A stretch of 64,000 bases of DNA, from the NCBI GenBank assembly GCA_035578175.1, contig JAQMRL010000022.1:2356001-2420000 (forward strand). Direction: 5' to 3'. The DNA is from Catonia carolina. Lineage: Eukaryota; Arthropoda; Insecta; Hemiptera; Achilidae. The notes under the pieces are model-generated. The model was not told where the DNA came from. It saw only the letters and a program-made list of their open reading frames with translations, and ran no database searches. Below, piece by piece: positions 38,101 to 50,100 of this stretch (positions are counted from its first letter, which is position 1; each line of letters starts with the position of its first letter). Made by a program: the position numbers and the translations under genes.

Positions 38101-41100
38101 ATTTTATCTCCTTAAAAAACTGTTTACATGAGATAAGGAGTTTGGTTTCGACAACATACTTTTTCTCAATTTTAAAGTCTTTATTACATTGTGAAGAATT
38201 AAACCACACTAATGCAACAGACTACCGAAGCAAAAGTTATTTAGAAATATGAAGTTAATGACAGTGGCTGATTGCTTTTGATACAAAAATGTTTGAATTT
38301 ATATTTAACTGAATTTTTTATTGATAGTAGGAAACTGTGTTTTCACAGTAGTTATTGCAAGGTAAATATTTTAAGTTTAAAACATTTGTTACTTTCTGTG
38401 GTTTCTTAACAGAATTTACTTTCTGAACAACATGTCGACTACCATTGTCTGTGTAAATATTCTGTGTGTTGGGTCTGAAGATCATTGTTATCAGCAGTTT
38501 TGTGCAACCTTTTTAAATTTACAATGATTTTTAAATTATTGTTAAATTGTTTTTTACCATTTGTCCTTGTTCTGCATTTTGAATTGTACCCTATTAAGTG
38601 AAAAAACCAAATCGATTATTAATGTTGTGAATTATTTTGTTAACATAATAGTTGTCTAATGTTTGTTAACCAATTATGTGTTTAGAAAACTGTTAATTTT
38701 ATTTAAAGAAGTTAGTTTGGTTAATTTAATTTAATAATATTAAGTGACTGAATGTTATTTAGATCCCGTGCATGAAAAGAAAGTTGTCTAAAGCTACATT
38801 GGCTAGGTTGATTGTTCTGTTTCAGTATTTAATTTAAATTAATTTACACTTAACGATAACATTTACTGCTTTATAGATTCATCACACTATTTCATTTTAT
38901 CATATTAAATATATCAATTACACTAACGCATTTCAAAATTTATTTGTTGCCAAAAATTATAAAAAACTTGTAGACTAACATTTTTTTCACAGCATCACAA
39001 ATTTTAAAAGACGTTATATTGATACAATTTAATTTTTTGCTTGAATTGTGTATAAAATCAACTCAGAAATGCTAAACTATGCAAAAATATACAGTAAGCT
39101 CAAGTTCTAATTTTTGATGACTAAATTTTCTTTGAATGCTGCCTCCTCATATTTACCTTTGCTACGAGTTACCTTTGCTCGTATTATCAATTACTTTACT
39201 GCTTAAAGAGGATAATACAAAATATATTTATGTGTTTTATGTACAGATAGATATATAATGTTTTATAGAAAAGTATTTAGTCTGTTACAGGCTTTAATTT
39301 TTTTAACCTGATTTCATTATTAGATTAAACATTTTTATTTAAGAATTAAGGCTTCTTTAGGATGAATTGGTGGAGCGGATGTAATTTGGTGCTTTTAATT
39401 ACAAATTTAATGGATTTGCAATTTATAATGTGCTTGTAAATCAATTTCTATTACACATTAATTTGTTTTGAATGTTCTGAAATGTTTGTAGACGTCATAT
39501 TAGATGTTCTTGTTATGCATATATTTAGTGAAATAAATTCATCAATGAAGTTTTATTTCTTCAATGACTATGAAATAAAATAATTTTTCTTAATTCATGA
39601 TTGAGTTACTGTTTTAATACTGTGGGAAATAGTTTTTGTACTAAAGAACATTCTGTTTCATAATTTAGAAGTGAATTAAATAAATTGTCTACCCAACTAT
39701 CACGTAACATTTTGTGTACTGAATTTAATAAATTTTCAAATTTATACAAGACTACAAATTACCTTCTGTCTTATTAAATAAATAATGCATGGAATGTGAA
39801 TGTTCCAACCTCAGCTTGTATGATTAACAAAATTATTCCTGAATATTTATATTTTAGAAATGTTTGCATATTATTTCTGTGGTATATTCAAAAGAGGCAC
39901 TTTTTAAATTGAATAATATGATATCAATAGCAGAAATTTTCCAAAATTTAGAAATTATTAGTTGTTTGAAATGTTAGTTATAGCATGTAAATGTTAATTA
40001 AAAAATTATAATTATCTATCTCGGTAGTTTGGTTTATTGCTGTTGACTTTTAAGTCAAATATCTTGTGTTTGACTGTGGCTTGGGAGATTTATGCACCAT
40101 TCTTTATTTCACTATAGTTACTGATAAAATAGTTAATAGAGCATTAAAAAAAATCTCCATGAAAATTTTATTGAAGAGATATTTTAAGTCCTTTTGTAAT
40201 CAAACTTTTTTTTTTTTAGAGGTTGGAAGTAAATTTTTTTTTGAATTGCTATTTTACCTAAGTAGGTTTGCTCCCCGAAAATTCTAATCATTACTTATAC
40301 TTTCTTAATAATGAAGTCACTTTTTCTGAAAACAGTACGCTTATATTAAAATGTCTTTCCTAGAGCGGAGGGAAATGTTTACAAGATAAATATTTTTTGT
40401 ATTTAACATTATATTTGTAATCTTTTAAGTCATTGATTCTCCACCTGAATGTCGTGGTGATATTATAGGGGGGTTGCAAAACAATATTGAAATCATTTAA
40501 TCATTTTATGAGAAAAAATTATTTATTATAAACTCACTTATAAACATTTTACATGGAATAAGTACACTTACTTGTAAAGAAAAGACGTTGGAACTTGTAA
40601 ATTGCTCAGTACACGCACATCATATGCGCATATTCATACATGTCGCTACTATAAAAGTATAAACGCAGCAATATAAAATAATAACAATAGTTGTATTCCA
40701 TTTTTTTTTACTGTCTGTATTTTATTTAGACATAAAATTAGTGCAGTTTGATTATATAATATTAAAAAAAGTTTTACATTTATGATAACAGTCAAAATTC
40801 AAATGTTATTAGTAAGGCTTACTATTGTTTTCAGGGGGGGGGGGTTCGCAAAATATTAATTTTATTTATTTTTACTATTTGGTGGTTGCAGAGCAAAAAA
40901 AGGTTGAGAATCACTGTTTTAAGTTAATAAATAGTTTTTGGCAGTATGTTTTCTTTAGTAATGTTACTGAAATTTTCTGTTTACTAAAGTAAATTTTATT
41001 TGAGACTATACACTTTCATGTATGCACAGTTAATTAATTATAGATATCAAACTCTTTCAATATATAAATTTATTTTACGGTATTGTGGAAATGACCTCCC

Positions 41101-44100
41101 TGTGCATGCATGTACATGTGTTTGTTATATTGTGCATTTGATATCCGTATATGAAATACCCCTGTCTATGAATTTGTCATTTGCTGCTTTTGCATATAGT
41201 TTTTTTTGTGTAAGTTGTAAGTTTGGTGTACGAACCAGATATGATGGAAAAATGAGAAAATAAAAATAGAAGCTAGCAGTAAGACCATTAACACACTAAT
41301 AATTTAGATTTTTTGTACATTAATGAATAGAGATGCTAAAACGTATCAGGGGTAAATAAACAGTTTGTCGCTCAGAATGAAATGAATCGTGCTACAATTT
41401 CATCTAGTAATTAAATCCAACTGTACCCATATAACTGATGTATTGTGATATTACGGCTGTGTATAGTCACTTGTGTACAGAAGAAGTATTATTTAGTTAA
41501 CTGAAGTATTATTTACTGAACTGTGCTGCACTTTTTTTGGGGTAAACCATACAGGTGGTTGTTTAACATCTATTAGTAAGCATGTACTACTAATAATTTT
41601 GAAGTGTTGTAGTTTAGGTCATCAGCTGAAATGCTGGTTTGAACCTGTAGAGGTTTTACTAAATAAAACAAGGATTGAAATGGTTTGCAATTGCTTTCCT
41701 CACTGAGTGGAAAAATATGCTTATCAGCATGCCAGGCCCTCTGAAAAGCACATGTTTTCCACTCAGCAAATGACACCTTCACTTCATTCACCACAGGGTC
41801 TGGCTGTATAATAAAATTCATTACTTTCAGAGGAGATAACTGTGATTAGTGTCTTTTTCACCTCTATCTCTTCTGTTCTTAAATGATTCAGTCATTTAAT
41901 TGGCTGACTTTGTAATAAGAAACAGAAGTATTTATTTTAGCCCTGCAATGAAGTTTTGTAGTAAGTGTGATGTGGCGTGTCTTAATTATTATATTCTGTG
42001 TGTCCTTCTATTCAACTATCTTAAAATCTAATTCAAATATATGATTTCTTCCATACAATGCTATTAATACGTGCACTAATACTATACTATGTACATGGAC
42101 AATACTATTACAACAGACAGAAGAAAATCTCAGTTCTGGTTTTGATCTTAGTGTTCTGTGATTGGTTGTTATATCACTGTTAAGTACACTACGGAACTCA
42201 ATTGAAAGTGTAATCGGTAACTTGCAACTCATATTGAATATACTATGAAGTTTTAATGGTTCTCGGTGTACGTTACTAGTACTCACTTGTATCGCCAAAA
42301 ATAGTAGTCTCCTACGATTTACCACATCATTAGTAACAATTGTTTGATTTCATTTGGATTTTATGGCAATTTTAATTTTGTTTATGAATACATTTTTCCA
42401 TTTCTTTTTGGTGATTTAGATTAATAATTATTTACTAACTTGCTGGGTGTATTTACATACTCTTTACCGCTCATAACTTTGTCTCTGTTGGGTAAAGGAG
42501 AGGGATGAATCATTTCATTATGTTATTATACGAGGGCCATTTGTTTTCTACCTCTGATAGGCCATAAATATAAGTCAAGTAGATCTAGAAAAAATGTTTT
42601 ATTATTAAAAGTTATGAACACATTCTACTTTTCGACATAATCACCTTGACTATTTAGGCATTTATTGTACCTATGGAAAGCATTCCCAATATCCTCTTCA
42701 TTAAATGTTGCTGCCAATGAATTTAAATGAGTCTTGATGCTCATTGTTGTGTTTCTTGCGGAATTTATGCAGCTGTTTATTGTGAAACTTCACAAAGGAG
42801 AGACACTCAAAACAAAAGAAGAGGCATCCTGAATTCTGGAATTGTTCTGATCTATGACAAACCGGTCCTCACACTGCTGGTGCAACCCAATGGCTCCTTG
42901 AGTGATTTCATTGGGATATTTTTGATCACCCGATATACAGTCGTGATCTAGCACTGAGTGACTTCCATCGTTTCCTTGAATTGAAGAAGTGGCTAGAAGG
43001 GCAGCGCTTTCAAACTAATGAAGAACTTCAAGTTTCATTTAAATTCATTGGTGTCAACATTTAATGAAGAGGGTATTTAAAAGCTTGTCCACAGGTACAA
43101 TTAATGCCTTAAATCGGCGGAATGGTTATATCAAAAAGTAGCCATAAGTGTACGTAACTTTGTAATACAACATTTGCTTGATATTCAACTTGTCTTTTAT
43201 TTATATTTTATATAATAAATTTATACAATAAATTTTACTAACTGCCTTGTCTTTACTATTCACTACTTAAACGTGTTTCATTTAAACTTTTCTTGTTAAA
43301 AACATTTTATATAGATGACTGAAGGTGTAATATCTTCTTTAGATTTTAAATAAAAAATTTAAGTTTTAAATGATATTGTGTATTCTAATGATGGTGGATC
43401 CACCGAAACACGTGTAAGTAGTGTATAGTAGAGATCAAGGCAGCATAAAAAAGTTAGTGAAAATTATTGTATACATTTTTTATATAAAATAGAATTGATT
43501 TCATGCTGCAGGGTGCATTATAAGGATTTATTTTTGTCTTATTTATTGTCAATTGGAGATTGAAGAAAAAAATGGCTGTAGTAACCATGATTTCTACTGT
43601 TCATTATGATAAAATTGTCTTGTATGCCACTCTGTCAATCCATTGCTGTGATTGGTTTGACCACCTCATGTCTTGACTAACAATATTTTTGGTTTTAATA
43701 ATATGATAGGTAGGTTTAGTTACTACCTGGCAGTCTTATGCACAGTGCTTATACATTCATTACAGAGGCAAAGTAACCAGCAGCATACTGTATTTTAAAG
43801 ATTATAGTGTATGAAACTAAATATGTACTGTCTGGTACACATTACTCAAAGTTGAATGTATATTTCTAACCACCAGAATACGGTAACAGAAAACAGTTAC
43901 TAATGTTTATAGCGCTTTCGTGTATCTTGTACACATCTTCAATAAATTAAAATTCTTTAAAAATTTTGATGTGAAAATGTTTTTAAAGAATTTTAATTTA
44001 CTGAAGATGTGTACAAGATACAGGAAAGCACTATAAACATTGGTAAGTGTTTTTTGTTACCGTATTCTGGTGGTTAGAAATAAATATTTCAATTTTAAAT

Positions 44101-47100
44101 AATAGGGCTGTTTATAATTCTACATAGGATGTTTGATAAAATAAATAAAAAACTCAAAGTATAGAATATTTTTCCAATTTTACGTACTAATTGTGTTGCA
44201 TTTTATTATTGGTTTATTGTACTTGTGTGAGATTTGTGCTTTTATGTAGGTGTCAAGACTAGGTCCATTATAAATAAATATAATAATGTAAACAGAAAAT
44301 GATTTGTACCAACTTAACCTGACTAATGCTGGTATAATATTGTTGATTGAAACTAACAAGCAAATAACACCGGTTACAACATTTTAAAATTATAATTACT
44401 ATAATAATACCATAGCAGTAACCATCTAGTGTTAAGCATGTGATCAACTAAGTAAATTGATCAACTACATACAATTTGAAAAATTATCATCGAAGATCCA
44501 CTACGACAACACTTGTTTTAGTAAAACCATAATAACGAAATATTGTTTTATTTAATAGTACGTAATCCTTTTTTAATTAACATTTTTAACATACACTATC
44601 AGTTTAATATAATGGTAAATATCTTTGTTGTTTGCAACCAGAAAACTACAGGCTTGATACGAAGTACGAAAACCATCTAATCGTCAAAGTAGCATTGGTT
44701 TGTATTCAACAAGCCCAAATTTAGCTTGCATGTTACCGCTGTCGGTGTTGTAAAATACCCATAAAAATATTTTATACTACATAGTGAGTACCTTGTACAT
44801 ATCAACTCTGGAGTAGTTCTGAATTTTTAATATTTAAATAATTATATTTAGTCATGAATTACTTTTTGTATATTTAATGTTTATCGTCTTAAAAAAACTT
44901 GATTAAAAACCATTTGCAGGTTAACTACACAATGCACTCGTGTCCTCGATATATATTTATCACTTATACAGCAAATTTTTTGCTTTTTGCATGTTCCGCT
45001 CATATTTACATTCCTGATTGTATTATTTGTTAATAAAATTTTGTTGCTTCGTTAGATTAAATTTTCTGCTTTTTCAATAAGTTAACTAAAGTTTTTATGC
45101 TTAATTAATTCAGTATTAATTAGTAATAAAATTATATAGGACCTAGCTTATTTTTCTTAGTTTCTTGTAGAACATTTATTATTAGTCTTTAAAATGGATC
45201 CTACCGCTTATAATCTATCTAAATAATACATTACCAGTCTTCACTAATCAGTATTCTTCTGAAGGCTACTTTATTTTAATCTTCTTAATTATTTATTTTT
45301 ATTTTCAAGTACATGTTGTTTAGGTGAGAGTATATACATTATTTACTTTACTTTTTTGTGGTTCCTGCAGATTTCTCTGCTTCCCATGTCGTACAGCCCA
45401 TCATCTTCTGTCTTCCCAGTCATCCTCCCTGAGATTCCTTGCTACCATATCACCTTGAACACCCTGAATTCATGTTTTCCCAGGGCAACCTCTTTTCCTG
45501 GTTTTTTTTCTGTACGTTCCCATACTATACTAACATCATTTAATTGTTAAATTTCTTTCTAAAGATATTGTCTTTTCAGTCACTTGTATAAAACTTTAAT
45601 TATTTAAATTTATCATTTTTCATATTTTTTGTACATACCAGCAGCATTCAATATCATTTTTAAATTTAATTTATTCATATGAAATGTCTCTTGTTCATTT
45701 AAATGATTATAAATGTAGAGTATATTATATTTCTTAATACAAGACATCTTAAATAAATAAATTGTATCAAAAAATGATTAAGCTATCCACACAAAATATT
45801 AAAAAGGATAAATTTAAGTAAGTAAACACTTTTATACAATTTTGTCTGAAGAGATAACATCTTAAGAAAGAACTATTTATACTCTGATGATGACAAATTT
45901 ATCAAAATATGCACGTGAAAATATTAATAAATAAACAAGAAAATTAAATTAAACTATCATTACAGAAAAAACAGGTTAGAGAATGATAATAGTGGACTGT
46001 CTAAAGCATAAGTCAAAATTGACTCCACTACTGCTTTATATAAGATAGCTTTTGTTTTAATGCTTGTTGTGAATTGCCATAGTAATCCATTCAATTTTTG
46101 AATGGCTGTTCATTAATGACCAGGTATTAACTAAGTTTTATATAGTAATTATATTTATGTAATAGCTCATTTACTACTCTTAATTTTTAAGAGATGCTTT
46201 ATATTCTTAGTGACATTGATATTGTATAAAATATAAGAAATAAAATATATAATTCACTTATAAAATACTTGCTTCAAATAATAGTTTAACGTGTAATATA
46301 GCTTAATATTTTATAGAAATGTTTGTACAGATAAAAATAAACCAATATAATAATTACAAGAGTACAGAAAGTGGTTGTTACAATTATTAGGTTATTAGAG
46401 TGGTTTAGTGTCCTACTGAAGATTTAAAAAAATAAATTTTATAAACTCTGATAATAGAAATTTTTTTTATAAAAAAATATTGGCATCCAAAGAATCCTTT
46501 CAGACGAAGGCTTGATGTCACAGCTAAAATTTCAGTTAATTGTGGTTCACTTTCTACAATTTTTTCAAAAAAAAAGGCATGTGCCAATAAATTTTAATAG
46601 CATTTTCCTTGAAATATTGTTGTGGATTCATCTGTAGTTAAAATTTTATTTGTGGAAGATTGAAGACCCAATGCAATCAGATCCAAAGGACCCTTTGTAT
46701 TGCCACACCTCTACCGGAGTATAGCCAATGTGATACAGAAGTGTGTTCCAATACACTGCAGCAACCCCTTGAATTTGTGGTTGGGCGGTCTATTTATCCA
46801 CCGCAGGATATAAAATTCCTATTGAATGGCAGTGATGAGCATTCAAAGGTTATATGGGCCACTATTTGTTCCTACAAACATGAAATTATGGATTAGTCAA
46901 GGTGAAATTTTTCAGGGTCAGAAAGGTAGTTACATTTTTTTTAGAATTTATTTGTATTGTGAAGTTCTGAGTAACCTAGCATGTCACTTTGTATAAAATT
47001 AAAAATATTTTTTTTAGATTTTTACATCTCGCAAAAATACTACAGTTGTATAGTAAGTTATAAAGTTTAGTTAAAAAAGATTGTTAGTAATTTCCCTTGT

Positions 47101-50100
47101 GAAGTTTAACTTTGTATAACATTTGAATGTATGCAATTCTCATGGCGTTGGATGATGGAGCTTGGGTGTGCTGGGAGTATCGCGTGAAAAAGACTAGCCT
47201 ATCTATGCCTAACCAAGATCAATCTCGTTGCAATTTTTGTTCTGTTGACAATTTTTGAATTGTCTCTGTTACTTTACGAGTACTTTTAAATACTATTCTC
47301 ACCAAGATGTTATTTGTAAAAATGTTTCAGCCGAAATCTGTGTGCCAAAACTAGGTCAAGGAATTTTTTTAAAGAGTCAAATTCGATTTGTCCTCTGCTG
47401 ATTCCTTGCCAGCATGAAAGCATGCAAACCAATCGTATACACATTTTCTACTCTTAGCATTTTGCCTGTAAACTTGCTCTAACATTTCATGAGTTTTCGT
47501 GTCCAATTAACCCACTTTGAAGCAGAACTTAATGTTATTTTGTTCCATGGCTTTTCGATGCACACTGCTCAGAACACTCTGTTGAATGAATGCAGCAATA
47601 TTTTATGAGGAACCTTGTGCAATACCATACAGAGAACAGGTTCAGATATCTCCATGCACGCTTAGGCATGTGAATGACCTTGTTTCAAGCATTGAATACC
47701 AATATACTAAACAATTAACTGAATTTTTTGACATATCTCGTATATGATATAATATTTATGATTTTAAACTGAAATTAAATAAATTATTAATAATGGAAGA
47801 ATTGAATCAAATAACAATGAATTCAAATTAAAATCTTAACGGAGAATTGTACGCAGGCTTTCCTGCTCTTATGCTATCTTGCCCACACACTCATTCTCTC
47901 TTAGTTAACTTCTTTCCACTCCAGTAATGTCCTACCCTACTACCTGTGCAGTAACTACTTGAAGGTGAAATTGATAAGTAATGACTGATTTTTGCTGAAC
48001 ATGATTATAAGTCTTTTACTCACTGATAGTTGAACATTTTTTTGATCCTTCATTGTGTATAAAACTATATTTTTAGTGCTGCAATTAGAATTTATTTTTG
48101 TTTAGTTCTGTGCAAGTTTGCAGTCCAGAACATCAAGAATCAAAGTTTTAAATAATTGAATTGTTAAATTTTATTGTTTTTTAAACTTAATACTTAATAC
48201 TCGTATTTTCCACCAAAATTTTAAGTGTTTGAAAATTGTTGTGTAACTTAGTGTACCCTTTGTAAGTAATGTACCCTATGTAAAGTAACACTTGTAAAAC
48301 TTCATTTTATTAAAAAATCCATTTTTTTGAAAGAAGAATTTTTTTATAAGCAGACTTAAAATTTAAACTGGTTTCCAAGATCTTGGAAGCCTTACAAGTT
48401 TAATTATAAATTTGTTGATATTTTTTGTTTGTCAAGTATTTTGCATGCTTATACAAATTTTAAAGCATTTTTTATTACATATATTATTAATCCGCTTTGC
48501 TAATAGGAATCACGCAATTTATTTTTTTGTAATTAGAAACATTTAAAAATATTTATATCTTTTTATAAAATTTATCTTGTTCAAAAGTTGTGTTCGCTAT
48601 TTGTTAATTTTTGTTGTTTTACCCAGATATAGGTATTAAGGTAGGCTAAGGAATTTATAATTTTGGTTTTAGTTCCTTGTAAAAGATTTATGAATTTCAT
48701 TCGCCGTAATATTGATTTATTCCATTAAATGCAATACATCCAGTTCTACACTGTTTTTTCTTTAATTGTATCAGAAGCTCACAGTTATGTGAGTTAAAAT
48801 CATAAAAAGTTAAAATACGTATTGTACTGTATTGTACGTATTGTATTGTATGACAATCGTAGAATGTAAAGTTCTTTTTATCAATTTGTTCCGGCTTACT
48901 AAGGGCCGCAAAAAATGACTTTACTTTTGATAGTTTTTCTTTTATTCTAGCCAATGATCTTCCATTTTCTGCCTGTGACCTTCTATATTCATCATTCTAT
49001 TTTGATTTTTGGCATTTACTTTTATCATGTAAACCTCTGAACTCCTTAATTTGTCTTCGCCAATACTTTTTGTATTTTTTTTCATTTTAAGTTAATAACT
49101 CCAGCTTGAATATCATTCACTTTCTTTATCCAGTCAATCCAATCTTTTAGTTTTGTTTCTGCCTTTAAAATATAAAATTTTCATGGAGAGTTTTTCAGGA
49201 TTCATTTTTACTAAGTGCCAATGAAATTAGACTCTCTTTTTTCTAATCGTATTAAACATCTTTATATTTTTTTAGTACTAAAGTGACACAGTATTAATTT
49301 GCCATTGCCTAATAACAGGTTTTCGTAGTTGCATTATATAAAGCTTTGTTTTAAAAGGTTCTGAAGGTGTAGACCTGAACGTTCATTGGAAAATGAACAT
49401 CTATGATTGGTTCACCCACTTTATTGATGGAAATCTGTTGTACGTATACCAATTTTTATATTATTGTTTTTTTTTTTTTATAATAATATTAATCTAATGC
49501 TTTTACACCAGTGAATCAAGATTTATGAAGCAGTAAATATCTCCTCTACAGTCATACTTTGTTAATATGTTTTAGTACTTATTATAGCATTATTTTTTAA
49601 TTTCCACCACCCAAAAATGACCCTTTGCACTTTTTAGGAATTACGTAATTGTGTATTGTTTTTTTATTTGTTCCAGTTCCAGTTTGTGAACTCATTCTTA
49701 TCATTATTTTATATTGCCTTCTATCTTCAGGACCAAGAAAAATTAAAAGAGGTAACTCAATTTTTTAATTAATATAAGAACATTATTTGTCCTGTGAATT
49801 GTGAATCTCTTCTATGCTTTATTTAATAAATAAACAAACAGAGCAAGTGTTAAATTTTATTAAAATTTTCTGACAAATACTAATAAATGTTAAAGATTTA
49901 TGTTAAGATAAATATTTTGTATAGATATAAGGTTTCCTTTTCTTTTATTGTTTTAGCCTTGTATAATTTCTGGCCTAGATCCTAGAGGAAAATCTGTTAA
50001 TTTAGCCTGCATTAAAAAGGAAATGTATTCCAGTTTAAGCAGCTGGGGTGAAACATAATTGATTGCAAAAATATGAATAAAATTAACTGGAGAACCACCT

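Noticed and set aside
40020..40085. Another SINE or tRNA in intron 9
   Set aside because: Only a faint A-box/B-box resemblance; no tail or duplication.
46660..46896. 78-aa ORF as an ANO8 exon or separate gene
   Set aside because: It lies where exons 10 and 11 already join in phase and encodes nothing anoctamin-like; no family recognised.
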